From NCBI RefSeq assembly GCF_040649515.1, contig NZ_JBEZFP010000009.1:54205-118204 (forward strand): a stretch of DNA of 64,000 nucleotides, read 5' to 3'. Source of the stretch: Yinghuangia elevatio. GTDB lineage: Bacteria; Actinomycetota; Actinomycetes; Streptomycetales; Streptomycetaceae. Below the pieces are notes generated by a model, which saw only the letters and a list, made by a program, of their open reading frames with translations, did not search any database and was not told the DNA's origin. Below, one piece after another: positions 18,149-26,663 of the stretch; positions within the stretch are counted from its first letter, which is position 1, and every line of letters begins with the position of its first letter. A program made the translations under genes and the position numbers.

Positions 18149-19294
18149 ATGACGCAGCCCGCGGATGTGACTCCCTTTCAGATCGAGTTCCCGGAAGCCG
18201 ACTTGACGGACCTGCGGGAGCGCCTGGCGCGTACCCGATGGCCCGATGCCGAGCCGGTGGCGGACTGGTCGCAGGGCATACCGCTGGACTACACGCGCGA
18301 ACTCGCGCGCTACTGGGCCGAGGACTACGACTGGCGCAAGGCGGAGGCGCGGCTGTCCGCGTACCCGCACTTCCGCACCGAGATCGACGGCCTCGGGATC
18401 CACTTCCTGCACGCACGGTCGCCGCACCCCGACGCGCTGCCGCTCGTCCTGACGCACGGCTGGCCGGGCTCGATCGTGGAGTTCCTCGACGTCATCGACC
18501 CGCTGACCGACCCGACTGCGCACGGCGGCGACGCGGCCGACGCGTTCCACGTCGTGTGCCCGTCGCTGCCGGGCTACGGGTTCAGCGACAAGCCGACCGC
18601 CGCAGGCTGGAACATCGAGCGCATCGGTCAGGCGTGGACCGTGCTCATGGACCGCCTCGGCTATGCGCGGTACGGCGCGCAGGGCGGCGACTGGGGCTCG
18701 ATGGTCACCGTCGCCACCGCACGCGCGGGCGGTGACCGCGTCGCGGGCATCCACCTCAACATGCCGGTGGTGGCACCCGACCCCGACACGTTCTCCGACC
18801 TGACCCCCGACGAGCAGAAGACGCTCCAGCACCTCGCCCGACACCGCGAGTGGGGGACCGGGTACTCGAAGATCCAGTCCACCCGCCCGCAGACCCTCGG
18901 GTACGGGCTGGCCGACTCGCCGACCGGGCAACTGGCCTGGATCGTCGAGAAGTTCCAGGCGTGGACGGACTGCGACGGGCACCCCGAGAACGCCCTGACC
19001 CGGGACCAGATGCTCGACAACGTCACTCTCTACTGGCTCACCGGCACCGCCGCGTCCTCGGCGCGCCTGTACTGGGAGAGCTTCCGGCAGCCCGACCTCG
19101 CGGAGGTCACGTCGCCCACCGGCGCGTCGATCTTCCCGCACGAGATCATCCGGGCGTCGCGCCGCTGGGCCGAGAAGCGCTTCACCGACCTGCGCTATTG
19201 GAACGAACTGGACCGCGGCGGCCACTTCGCGGCGTTCGAGCAGCCCGCCGTGTTCGTCGAGGAAGTACGCCGCTTCTTCCGCCTCGTGCGCTGA
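18149..19294 (+). CDS. Epoxide hydrolase (EHN-domain alpha/beta-hydrolase)
   Basis: 381 aa. An N-terminal epoxide-hydrolase domain (PFQIEFPEADLTDLRERLARTRWP, residues 9-32) is followed by an alpha/beta-hydrolase. The nucleophile Asp181 is in GGDWGS, the oxyanion motif is LTHGWPGS, lid tyrosines are present, and the catalytic His359 is in RGGHFAAFEQP. It should open epoxides to diols in the cytoplasm; in actinomycetes such enzymes serve detoxification or secondary metabolism. Full length for the family. Confidence 0.93.
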   Translation: MTQPADVTPFQIEFPEADLTDLRERLARTRWPDAEPVADWSQGIPLDYTRELARYWAEDYDWRKAEARLSAYPHFRTEIDGLGIHFLHARSPHPDALPLVLTHGWPGSIVEFLDVIDPLTDPTAHGGDAADAFHVVCPSLPGYGFSDKPTAAGWNIERIGQAWTVLMDRLGYARYGAQGGDWGSMVTVATARAGGDRVAGIHLNMPVVAPDPDTFSDLTPDEQKTLQHLARHREWGTGYSKIQSTRPQTLGYGLADSPTGQLAWIVEKFQAWTDCDGHPENALTRDQMLDNVTLYWLTGTAASSARLYWESFRQPDLAEVTSPTGASIFPHEIIRASRRWAEKRFTDLRYWNELDRGGHFAAFEQPAVFVEEVRRFFRLVR

Positions 19295-19426
19295 ACCGCG
19301 CGACGATCCTTGCGGGGATTCGCGCGCCGACGCGCGTGTGGGTCCGTGGATGGATCCGCGGCGCAACCGTGACCTGAATCCCGCGCGCTGTACTGCCGTA
19401 CCGCCGCACCGAAGGGGGGACCCCAC

Positions 19427-20287
19427 ATGGCCGCCATCCAGCGCCTGCACGCTGTCCGGACGCCCGTCGAGACGATCGTCGCCGCACTCGAACGCGACGG
19501 CGCCGTGATCGTCGAGGACTTCCTCGCCCCGGAGGTCCTGACCCGCTTCAACGCCGAGCTCGACCCGCTCCTGGCAGCCGCCCGGCCGGGCAACGACGGG
19601 CAGTTCGTCAACCCGCTCATCGCGGCGTTCTACGGCGAGCACGTACGCCACGTCACCGGACTCGCCGGGAAGTCCGCGACGTTCGTCGACGAGGTGGTGG
19701 TGCACCCGCTCTACGACGCGGTCGCCAAGGCGTTCCTCGCCCCGGTCTGCGAGCAGCACGTCCTGAACCTCGGCCAGGTCATGGACCGCGGGCCGGGCGC
19801 GGAACGCCAGTTGCTGCACCGTGACCAGCAGGTGTGGCACCACGTACCGCGCTCCGTCGGCGAGATCCAGATCGCCTCGGTCGTCGCGCTCGTCGACTTC
19901 ACCGAGGCCAACGGCGCCACCGTCGTGGTCCCCGGCAGCAACACCTGGGACTGGGACCGCAAGGCGACCGACGACGAACTGGCGGTCGCCGAGATGCGCG
20001 CCGGGTCCGCGGTCGTCTACCTGGGCTCCACGATCCACGCCGGCGGCGGCAACACCACCGAAAACGCCTGGCGCCGGGGTATCCACGTCAGCTTCTGCGC
20101 GGGCTGGCTGCGCACCGAGGAGAACCAGTACCTGGTCGCCGGCCCCGACCGGGCCCGCCCCCTCGGGGCGGACGCCCGCCGACTGCTCGGCTACACGGCC
20201 CACGACGGCATCATGACCGGTGGCGGCTACCTAGGCGCGGTGGAACTCGTCAGTCCCGCTGATCTCTTGGACGCGGGAGCCCTCTGA
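19427..20287 (+). CDS. Phytanoyl-CoA dioxygenase (PhyH) family Fe(II)/2-oxoglutarate oxygenase
   Basis: 286 aa, double-stranded beta-helix oxygenase. The iron facial triad can be placed as H131-R-D133 (LLHRDQQVWH) with a distal His in GSTIHAGGGNTT; the Arg for 2-oxoglutarate is probably in ENAWRRGIHVSF. VVVPGSNTWDWDRKATDDEL is typical of bacterial PhyH proteins in natural-product and small-molecule metabolism. A strong GGGGGGA precedes the ATG. It stands alone after the epoxide hydrolase (132 bp gap). Substrate unknown. Confidence 0.88.
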   Translation: MAAIQRLHAVRTPVETIVAALERDGAVIVEDFLAPEVLTRFNAELDPLLAAARPGNDGQFVNPLIAAFYGEHVRHVTGLAGKSATFVDEVVVHPLYDAVAKAFLAPVCEQHVLNLGQVMDRGPGAERQLLHRDQQVWHHVPRSVGEIQIASVVALVDFTEANGATVVVPGSNTWDWDRKATDDELAVAEMRAGSAVVYLGSTIHAGGGNTTENAWRRGIHVSFCAGWLRTEENQYLVAGPDRARPLGADARRLLGYTAHDGIMTGGGYLGAVELVSPADLLDAGAL

Positions 20288-20372
20288 CCCGAAGCACGGG
20301 CCCGGCGCCGTCGCGGGACGCCGACTGCGAGACGTCGGCCGCGGGACGTCGGCCGCGGGATGCCGGCCGGGA

Positions 20373-21029
20373 TCAGGCCGTCGCGGGCTTGGAGGAGTCG
20401 GTGGCGAGTTTGACGGCGATGGCGCCGAGGGCGGTGCCCATCACGTACCGCTGGATGCGCAGCCAGCCGGGGCGACGGGCCAGGAACACGGCGATGCCGC
20501 CGGCCGCGACGACCAGGCTGGAGTTGACCAGGACGCTCACCGCGATCTGCACGCCGCCGAGCAGGAAGCTCTGCGCCAGGACGTGCCCGGCCTCAGGGTG
20601 CAGGAACTGCGGGATCAGCGTCAGGTAGAGGACCGCCGCCTTCGGGTTGAGCAGGTTGGTCAGCACGCCCATCGTGAAGAGCCGCCGGTCCGAGTCGCGC
20701 GGCAGTTCGCCCGGCTCGAAGACCGAGATCCCGCCGGGCTTGAGGGCCTGGTACGCGAGCCACAGCAGGTACGCGGCACCCGCGACCTTGAGGCCCACGT
20801 ACAACTGCGGCACCGCCACGAACAGCACCGACAGCCCGAGGCTTGTCGCGGTCAGGTACACGAGGAACCCGACCGCGACCCCCGCTACGGAGACCGCCCC
20901 GGCCCGGCGGCCCTGCGTGATGCTGCGCGAGACCGTGTACATCATGTTGGGCCCGGGCGTCAGCGCCATGCCCAGCGACATTGCGGTGACGCCGAGCACG
21001 GCTGCGGTGTCCACTCCGATTCCCGACAT
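20373..21029 (-). CDS. LysE/RhtB-family amino-acid exporter
   Basis: 218 aa inner-membrane protein with about six hydrophobic segments. Family marks are ALTPGPNMMYTVSRSITQGRRAG near residue 22 and LTNLLNPKAAVLYLTLIPQFL in the middle. It exports an amino acid or derivative. The ATG at 21029 is 7 nt after a TACGCT box (leaderless). It is divergent from the MocR-type regulator, and three direct repeats plus a palindrome lie between them, so it is the probable target of that regulator. Confidence 0.92.
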   Translation of the reverse strand: MSGIGVDTAAVLGVTAMSLGMALTPGPNMMYTVSRSITQGRRAGAVSVAGVAVGFLVYLTATSLGLSVLFVAVPQLYVGLKVAGAAYLLWLAYQALKPGGISVFEPGELPRDSDRRLFTMGVLTNLLNPKAAVLYLTLIPQFLHPEAGHVLAQSFLLGGVQIAVSVLVNSSLVVAAGGIAVFLARRPGWLRIQRYVMGTALGAIAVKLATDSSKPATA

Positions 21030-21036
21030 GATCGGC

Positions 21037-21120
21037 AGCGTAGGACGACTCGCCTTGTCGGTGCAATATCTATATTGTTCTCGGTGCAATCCAATGGATC
21101 GCTCGGAAGGTCGGTGCAAT
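21037..21120. promoter_or_regulatory. LysE/MocR divergent control region
   Basis: TCGGTGCAAT occurs three times in direct orientation (21058-21067, 21081-21090, 21111-21120), the last overlapping the MocR ATG. Between copies 1 and 2 lies the palindrome CAATAT-CT-ATATTG (21064-21077), which contains TATATT, a good -10 for the MocR gene. The exporter's -10 (TACGCT) is at 21042-21037 on the other strand. Direct repeats are the usual MocR operator type. Confidence 0.65.
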
Positions 21121-22468
21121 GCAGGCAGTGCCCCGCGACTACCGCGCCGTCGCCGACGTCGTCGAGGCGGACATCGCCGCCGGGCGGATGCGGCCCGGCG
21201 ACCGCCTGCCCCCGCAGCGCGACTTCGCGCGTGCGCACGGCATCGCCAACTCGACGGCGACGCGCGTCTACGCCGAACTCGCGCGCAGGGGCCTGGTCGT
21301 GGGCGAGGTCGGGCGCGGCACCTTCGTCCGGGCCGCCCAGGACCGCGCGTTCGGCCTCGCCGAGCCGACCGGCGCACCCGTCGACCTCGAACTCAGCGTG
21401 CCGACCGTCCCCGAGCAGTTCCCCGCTCTCGCGGACGGCCTCGCGCGCATGCTGCGCCCCGATGTCCTCGCCGCGTCCCTGCGCCCGCTCGGCGCCACCG
21501 GCACGCCCGACGCCCGCGCGGCCTCCGCCGCCGCCCTGGCCCGGCCCGGCTGGACCCCCGACCCCGGCCGGATCCTGTTCACCGGCACCGGCCGCCAGGC
21601 CATCGCCGCCGCCTTCGCGGCGCTGGTGCCGCCGGGCGGGCGCATGGGGGTCGAGGAGCTCACGTACCCGGCGGCGCGCGCGATCGCGGCCCAGCGCGGC
21701 ATCACGGTCGTCCCCCTCGGACTGGACGACGACGGGCTGCGCCCCGACGCGGTGGCCGCGGCCCACCGCCGCGGTCGCCTCCGGGCCATCTACGTGCAGC
21801 CGACCCTGCACAACCCCACCTCCGTGACGATGCCCGCCGGCCGGCGGGCCGAACTCGCGGAGCTCACCGGCAGGTTGGGCGTGCCGATCATCGAGGACGC
21901 GGTGTGGTCGCATCTCGCGGACGACTCCGCGCCGCCGCTCGCCGCGTACGCTCCCGAGCACACGGTCCTCGTCGAAAGCCTGTCCAAGCGCGTCGCCCCC
22001 GGAATCACCCTCGGATTCGCCGTCGCCCCGCCCGAGTTCGCCGACGTCCTCGCCGGTGCCATCCGCTCGGGAGCCTGGACCGCGCCGAGCTTCGCCCTGG
22101 ACGCGGCGGTCGGCTGGATCCGCGACGGCACCGTGGCCGCCGTCTCCGAAGCGAAGCGCGCCGACGTGAGGGCCCGTCAGGAGGTGGTGCGGGCAACGCT
22201 CGACGGCTTCCGCGTACGCACCGCACCGGACGCCGCGATGTGCTGGTGGGACCTCCCGGACCCCTGGCGCGCCGACACCTTCGTCGCCGCGGCCGCCCGC
22301 CGGGGCATCGCGATCACGCCGGGAGCGGCCTTCGCGGCAGGCCCGGCTTCCGCCCCCGACGCGGTCCGCCTCGGTCTGGCCTCCCCGCCCCCGGACGTCC
22401 TCGCCGCGGCCCTGGCCACCCTCGCCGCCCTCGCCCGCTCCGGCCCCACGCCGGACACCGTCGACTAG
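21119..22468 (+). CDS. MocR-type regulator (GntR HTH + aminotransferase-like PLP domain)
   Basis: 449 aa. An N-terminal GntR winged helix (residues 5-70; RMRPGDRLPPQRDFARAHGIANSTATRVYAEL) is fused to a fold-type I aminotransferase-like domain that binds PLP. The Schiff-base Lys290 is in VESLSKRVAPG; PTLHNPTSVTMP and EDAVWSHLAD are also typical. MocR proteins sense PLP or an amino compound and bind direct repeats. It faces a LysE exporter, suggesting that it controls efflux of an amino compound and itself. GGAAGG precedes the ATG by 8 nt. Confidence 0.92.
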   Translation: MQAVPRDYRAVADVVEADIAAGRMRPGDRLPPQRDFARAHGIANSTATRVYAELARRGLVVGEVGRGTFVRAAQDRAFGLAEPTGAPVDLELSVPTVPEQFPALADGLARMLRPDVLAASLRPLGATGTPDARAASAAALARPGWTPDPGRILFTGTGRQAIAAAFAALVPPGGRMGVEELTYPAARAIAAQRGITVVPLGLDDDGLRPDAVAAAHRRGRLRAIYVQPTLHNPTSVTMPAGRRAELAELTGRLGVPIIEDAVWSHLADDSAPPLAAYAPEHTVLVESLSKRVAPGITLGFAVAPPEFADVLAGAIRSGAWTAPSFALDAAVGWIRDGTVAAVSEAKRADVRARQEVVRATLDGFRVRTAPDAAMCWWDLPDPWRADTFVAAAARRGIAITPGAAFAAGPASAPDAVRLGLASPPPDVLAAALATLAALARSGPTPDTVD

Positions 22469-22506
22469 CACGCGGCGCCGCGGAGGCCGGCCACCGGCGC
22501 CAATAT

Positions 22507-23466
22507 CTAGTGGGGGTAGGCGCGTTGCGGCCGGATGGGGTCGACCGCGTCCCGGAAGGCCTCGATCTCCCGGACCACGTCCCACATCGTGTACGTCTGG
22601 TGCAGCCGGTCTATGTAGAGGTTGCGCCGGGCGAGCGCGTCGAGTTCGACCGCGAAGTACATCGCCATCAGCGGGTTGACGAACAACTCGCTCCCCGCGG
22701 TGCGCTTGCCGAGCGCCACGTCGCCGAACTCGCCCCGCACCGCCGCCGCCACCGAGCCGTGCACGATGCTGGGACCGGACGTGGTCTCCGCGGTCGCGTG
22801 CGCGACGGCGTCGACGTAGCGGCGGCCCTCGCGCGACTCGCGCGGGATCGACAGGGCCCCCAGGTACCCGCCGTCACGGTCCAAGGCGGCCAGGTTCTCC
22901 AGGACGTGGGCGTGGCAGACGCCGTGGTACGCGTCGACGCCGAATCCGAGGGACAGGACCAACTTCGTGCCGACGTCGACGACATCGACCGCGGCGAGGC
23001 TGGTCATGTCCTCGCCCGGGGTGCCGAGGCCGGACTCGTCGCCGCGCATGAGGATGTCGGTGCCGCCGTCCACGAGCACGATCGCGTCGAGGTCGAGGAG
23101 CTTTGCCAGCGTGCGGTAGGCCGACGCGAGCGGACGTACGCCGGTCATCTGGAACGCGAACACCGTGGCCGGCAGCCCCTGTTCGTCCAGCCAGCGGGAG
23201 AGCGAGCGCTCCGGGAAGTACCCGCTGTCGCCGCCGGTGTCCGGCACCACGGCGGCGACGCCGGGCCGCAGCATGTCGCGCTTGGGCAGCCGGTCGACAC
23301 CGACGAACGACAGGTTCGCCAGGTGGACCTGCTTGCCCGCCTCCCACAGTGCGAGGGCGAGCGGCAGACCGGCGTAGACGTCGAACCCGCCGCCCGCGCC
23401 GGCGATGAGGATGCGGCGGCAGGGGGCGAGACGGGTGAACAGCGGAGGCTGTGCGAGCGAGAACAT
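22507..23466 (-). CDS. DUF1152 family protein
   Basis: 319 aa. The glycine-rich start RILIAGAGGGFDVYAGLPLALAL and the central IVLVDGGTDILMRGDESGLGTPGEDMTSL are diagnostic of DUF1152, a family without established function that resembles nucleotide-binding or deoxyhypusine-synthase-like folds. No signal or membrane segment. ATG 23466 is 7 nt after TACGGT (leaderless), which argues against longer in-frame extensions. It converges with the MocR gene with a 38-bp gap. Confidence 0.85.
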   Translation of the reverse strand: MFSLAQPPLFTRLAPCRRILIAGAGGGFDVYAGLPLALALWEAGKQVHLANLSFVGVDRLPKRDMLRPGVAAVVPDTGGDSGYFPERSLSRWLDEQGLPATVFAFQMTGVRPLASAYRTLAKLLDLDAIVLVDGGTDILMRGDESGLGTPGEDMTSLAAVDVVDVGTKLVLSLGFGVDAYHGVCHAHVLENLAALDRDGGYLGALSIPRESREGRRYVDAVAHATAETTSGPSIVHGSVAAAVRGEFGDVALGKRTAGSELFVNPLMAMYFAVELDALARRNLYIDRLHQTYTMWDVVREIEAFRDAVDPIRPQRAYPH

Positions 23467-23619
23467 GCGGCGGACCGTACCAAGGCGAAGGCCGGGAAAA
23501 TCGAGGGGTTTTGGCCTATCCACGCTGATCGAGTCGGAGCGAGACTGCGGATCACGCCCCCGAACGGACCCTGCGCGGCTGTGCGAACGCCCCTGGGAAC
23601 GGCCGCTGCGGATGGCACG

Positions 23620-23691
23620 CCGAGCGGCCCCGCAACCGGCATGGTGAGCGGCCCTTCGGCCGGCACTGTGAGCGGCCGTGCGACCGGCGCG
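23620..23691. repeat. Three imperfect 24-nt tandem repeats
   Basis: Units 23620-23643, 23644-23667 and 23668-23691 share a GAGCGGCC core and an ACCGGC- or GCCGGC-type end. The period is 8 codons, but no supported gene covers them. Confidence 0.6.
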
Positions 23692-23753
23692 GTGGGCAGT
23701 GTGCGATCGACACGGCCGAGGGTTGACTTGTCCGGCGGTGCTCGACACTCTGA

Positions 23754-23783
23754 TTAAGGAAATCCCTTAAGTAATTTCCTTAA
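23754..23783. promoter_or_regulatory. AT-rich inverted repeat, operator before tauD-like gene
   Basis: TTAAGGAAAT (23754-23763) and ATTTCCTTAA (23774-23783) form perfect 10-bp arms around a 10-nt spacer that itself contains CCTTAA. The site lies just downstream of a TTGACT (23723) / CACTCT (23746) promoter candidate and 45 nt before the ATG, as a repressor roadblock would. Confidence 0.55.
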
Positions 23784-23827
23784 CGGGGCGCGCCTGCCGC
23801 CCCGACCGTTCGGACGATGGGAAACCC

Positions 23828-24592
23828 ATGGGCCTCACGATCACCCGTCTGCCCCAGACGCTCGGCGCCGTCGTCGACAACCTGCCCGAGCACATCGACG
23901 AGGCCACCGCCGCCGCGCTGTCCGAGGCCTGGGCCGAGAACCTGGTGCTCTTCTTCCCGCAGGCCCGCCTCGACGACGAACGCCACATCGCCCTCGGCTC
24001 GGTCTTCGGCACGCTGCACGCCACCAGCCCCGGGCTCGAGGACGACCACCGCGACCAGACGGTGTTCGGCCCGAACGGGGAGATCCTGGAGATCGACGCG
24101 CGCAAGGACCGCGCCAACATGTGGCACACCGACGTCACGTTCACCGAGACCCCGCCGGTCGGATCGCTGCTGTCGATGAAGGTCTGCCCCGCACGCGGCG
24201 GCGACACGCTGTGGTCCAACCAGTACCTCGCCTACGAGACGCTGTCCGAGCCGATCCGCGACCTCGTCGACGGGCTGTCCGCCGAGCACGGCCGCCCGCC
24301 CATGACCGGCGTCCACACCCACCCGATGGTGACCACACACCCGGTCACCGGCCGCAAAGCGCTGTTCGTCAACCGTGGTTGGACCACCCGCATCCCGGGC
24401 CTGTCCCCTCTCGAGAGTCGGGGGCTGTTGGACCTGCTGTTCGCGCACGCCGAGAAGCCGGAGCACACCGTGCGCTGGTCGTGGCAGCCGGGTGACGCGG
24501 CCATGTGGGACAACCGCTGCACGATGCACTACGCCGTGAACGACTACGGCGACGCCGAGCGCGTACTGCGCCGGGTCACGATGTACGCGTGA
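23828..24592 (+). CDS. TauD/TfdA-family 2-oxoglutarate dioxygenase
   Basis: 254 aa, Fe(II)/2-oxoglutarate dioxygenase. The iron site is H100-T-D102 (MWHTDVTF) with a distal His in RCTMHYAVND, and the 2-oxoglutarate Arg in RRVTMYA at the C-terminus. The start NLVLFFPQARLDDERHIALGSVFG is normal for TauD proteins. It may release sulfite from sulfonates or hydroxylate another acid. It sits behind a palindrome likely to be bound by a repressor; the TetR gene 85 bp downstream is the closest candidate. Confidence 0.9.
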   Translation: MGLTITRLPQTLGAVVDNLPEHIDEATAAALSEAWAENLVLFFPQARLDDERHIALGSVFGTLHATSPGLEDDHRDQTVFGPNGEILEIDARKDRANMWHTDVTFTETPPVGSLLSMKVCPARGGDTLWSNQYLAYETLSEPIRDLVDGLSAEHGRPPMTGVHTHPMVTTHPVTGRKALFVNRGWTTRIPGLSPLESRGLLDLLFAHAEKPEHTVRWSWQPGDAAMWDNRCTMHYAVNDYGDAERVLRRVTMYA

Positions 24593-24677
24593 CCGGCCTC
24601 GTATGCCGGACCGGATCCGGAAGCGATGCCTCCCGCCCGCGTCGCGCCTCGCGGCCCGGGCGGGGTTGACTACACCC

Positions 24678-25385
24678 ATGGCGGACGACACGAACGGCAG
24701 GCGGCCCCGCGGCCGGAGCGGCAACGCGGCGGAGACCCGGGACGCACTCATGCGCGTCGGCGCGCGGCTGATCTCCCGCCACGGCCTCGGCGTCCCGGCG
24801 AGCCGCATCCAGGAGGAGGCGGACCAGCGCAACAAGTCCGCGCTTACCTACCACTTCGGTTCGGTCGCCGGCCTGGCGGCGGCCATCCACCTGCGGCACC
24901 GCGACATCGTGGAACAGCGCCGCCTGCGCGCTCTGGAGGCGTTGGCGGCATCGGAGTCGCCGGAGCCCTCGGCCTCCCCGGAGTCGAACGCCGCCAACGG
25001 TGACGCGGCTCGCGCCGACCTGGGCAAATTGGTCACCCTGCTGGTCGCGCCGGCCGCCGAGGAACTGCGTACCGCGCCCGGGCGGGCCTACCTGCGGCTG
25101 CTTCCGCAGGTCGCGCACCTGGCCGAGGTCCGGCAGGCGGACCGCCCCCGCCCGGTCGGCCTCGACCGCACGTTCGCGCTGCTGCGCGCCCACCTTGCCG
25201 ACCGTGGGCTCGAAGACGTCGACGAGCGGCTGGCGTTGCTCGCGCAGATGCACGCCACCGCGTTCGCGGACCGGGCGCGGCGGATCGACGAGATGGACGT
25301 ACCGGACGTGGATCTGGCGCCGGGGCACGACCACTTCGTCCGCCTGCTGACCGGCATGCTGACGGCCGCGCTCACCGCCGACTGA
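24678..25385 (+). CDS. TetR-family regulator
   Basis: 235 aa. The N-terminal HTH spans about residues 16-62 (TRDALMRVGARLISRHG, then ASRIQEEADQRNKSALTYHFGSVAGL); the serine-rich loop at 94-112 (ESPEPSASPESNAANGD) is an unusual insertion before the ligand domain. The ligand-binding part is helical with no conserved motif. It follows the TauD gene on the same strand and may regulate it; its own promoter lacks the TTAAGG half-sites, so that link is uncertain. Confidence 0.85.
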   Translation: MADDTNGRRPRGRSGNAAETRDALMRVGARLISRHGLGVPASRIQEEADQRNKSALTYHFGSVAGLAAAIHLRHRDIVEQRRLRALEALAASESPEPSASPESNAANGDAARADLGKLVTLLVAPAAEELRTAPGRAYLRLLPQVAHLAEVRQADRPRPVGLDRTFALLRAHLADRGLEDVDERLALLAQMHATAFADRARRIDEMDVPDVDLAPGHDHFVRLLTGMLTAALTAD

Positions 25386-25451
25386 GCGATCCGGAGGCGG
25401 CACCCGTCGGTCGTCCGGTTGTCGAGGGGGCCGTCGAGTGGGCCCGTCGTG

Positions 25452-25955
25452 TCAGGCCGAGCGGGCGGCGAGGTAGTGGTCCGAGGTCACGACCTTGCCG
25501 AAGCGGGGGAAGGTCCGAGTGACCGCGAACTCGTGTTCGTCGGCGGCAAATCCGGACATCGCGTCGGCGACGAACACGATGTCGTATCCGTGGTCGCTCG
25601 CGGCGCGCGCGGTGGACTCGACGCCCATCGTCGTCACCAGGCCGCCGAGCACCACCGTGTCGACGCCGTGCTCCTTGAGGCGTTCGTGCAACTCCGTGTC
25701 GTGGAAGGCGCCGATGGTGCGCTTGACCACCACGATGTCGCCGTCGGCCACCAGGGCGTCGGCGAACCCGCTGCCGGGCGGCTGCTCGTCGACGTCCGGC
25801 CGGTCCACGCGCACCTGGACGACGGGCCGCCCGTCGGCGCGGAAGGCCTCGGCCAGGCGGCGGCTGCGCTCGAGGACCTCCAGGCCGCTGTACGGGGCCA
25901 CAGGCAGGGCGAGGATGCGCGGCATGAGGTCGATGAGGACCAGAGCGGACGTCAT
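25452..25955 (-). CDS. Isochorismatase-like protein lacking the catalytic Cys
   Basis: 167 aa, isochorismatase/cysteine-hydrolase fold. Of the usual catalytic triad, Asp9 (LVLIDLMP) and Lys78 (VVKRTIGAF) are present, but the nucleophilic Cys of the T-x-x-C-V-x-x-T-A motif is Gly111 (TTMGVESTAR). Hydrolysis through a covalent thioester is therefore not expected; it may be a binding protein or use other chemistry, like isochorismatase itself, which does not need the Cys. ATG 25955 is 7 nt after TAGGGT. It lies downstream of the globin gene, separated by a hairpin. Confidence 0.85.
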   Translation of the reverse strand: MTSALVLIDLMPRILALPVAPYSGLEVLERSRRLAEAFRADGRPVVQVRVDRPDVDEQPPGSGFADALVADGDIVVVKRTIGAFHDTELHERLKEHGVDTVVLGGLVTTMGVESTARAASDHGYDIVFVADAMSGFAADEHEFAVTRTFPRFGKVVTSDHYLAARSA

Positions 25956-26013
25956 GCCTGGAACCCTAGTGCTGCGACCGCCCTGGCCACAGCACCGGTG
26001 GCCCCGCGGGCCG

Positions 26014-26047
26014 GCGGGGACGTCCGACTTCGCGTCGGCGTCCCCGC
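26014..26047 (-). terminator. Hairpin between globin and isochorismatase-like genes
   Basis: CCGAC/GTCGG and GGGGAC/GTCCCC segments pair around a TTCGC loop with a small internal loop, making a long GC-rich stem after the globin stop codon. Confidence 0.5.
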
Positions 26048-26069
26048 GGCCCGCCGCAGGACGCGCCGG

Positions 26070-26528
26070 CTACCCCTCGTCCGCATGGTCGCCGGGCCAG
26101 TCCCAGTGCGGCACCTCGCGCAGCGGGTGCAGTTCCGCGTCGGTCCTGGCGTGCGAGTTCTGCATCGCGACCTGCGACCCGAACTCGACGTGCGAGCGCA
26201 GCGCTTCGCGGAAGTCCGGGTCGTTCGGCAGCCCGGCCTTGTCCGCCGCCGCCAGGTAGAGCTCGACGAACCGCTGCCGCTGCTCCTCGCGGATCTCCAG
26301 GCCGCGGTGCGCCGCGATCAGCCCCGAGAAACCGCCCATCTCACGCGAGAACGTGTCCGGGCCGCCGAAGCTCTCGGAGTCGAAAGCCGTGAGCCGCGCG
26401 ACGTGTTCGGGATGCCCGGCACCGAAGAGGGGCTGGAGCAGCGGATCGACGAGGACGCTGCTGTAGAAGATGTCGACGAACCTGTGGAGGGCGTCGTGGC
26501 CCCCGGCGTGCTCGAAGAGACTCACCAT
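26070..26528 (-). CDS. Group II truncated haemoglobin (GlbO-like)
   Basis: 152 aa, 2-on-2 truncated globin. Conserved parts are GGHDALHRFVDIFYSSVLVDPLLQPLF, FGGPDTFSREMGGF and the proximal-His region LIAAHRGLEIREEQRQRFVELYLAAAD, with a Trp/aromatic-rich tail (HWDWPGDH) typical of actinomycete proteins. It would bind haem and O2 or NO in the cytoplasm. A CATCAT box lies 6 nt before the ATG. It is divergent from a two-component sensor gene, 135 bp away. Confidence 0.9.
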   Translation of the reverse strand: MVSLFEHAGGHDALHRFVDIFYSSVLVDPLLQPLFGAGHPEHVARLTAFDSESFGGPDTFSREMGGFSGLIAAHRGLEIREEQRQRFVELYLAAADKAGLPNDPDFREALRSHVEFGSQVAMQNSHARTDAELHPLREVPHWDWPGDHADEG

Positions 26529-26663
26529 CGGGGCATGATGGCACGGCCACGTTACGCGGGGGCGACGTGAAGGCGGCCATCCGTCCGGTGCGGGGGTTTG
26601 CCCTACCCTGCACTGGTGGCGCACCGGCTGGGGAGGCCGGGCGCGAAGCGGGAGTGTGAGGGC

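Larger units (their letters stand above)
23467..23827. other. Intergenic region with 24-nt repeats and a TauD-gene promoter/operator
   Basis: No gene seen. It contains the DUF1152 -10 box (23479-23474, minus), three 24-nt tandem repeats (23620-23691), and near the right end a TTGACT -35-like element (23723-23728) followed by an AT-rich inverted repeat (23754-23783). Confidence 0.5.
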
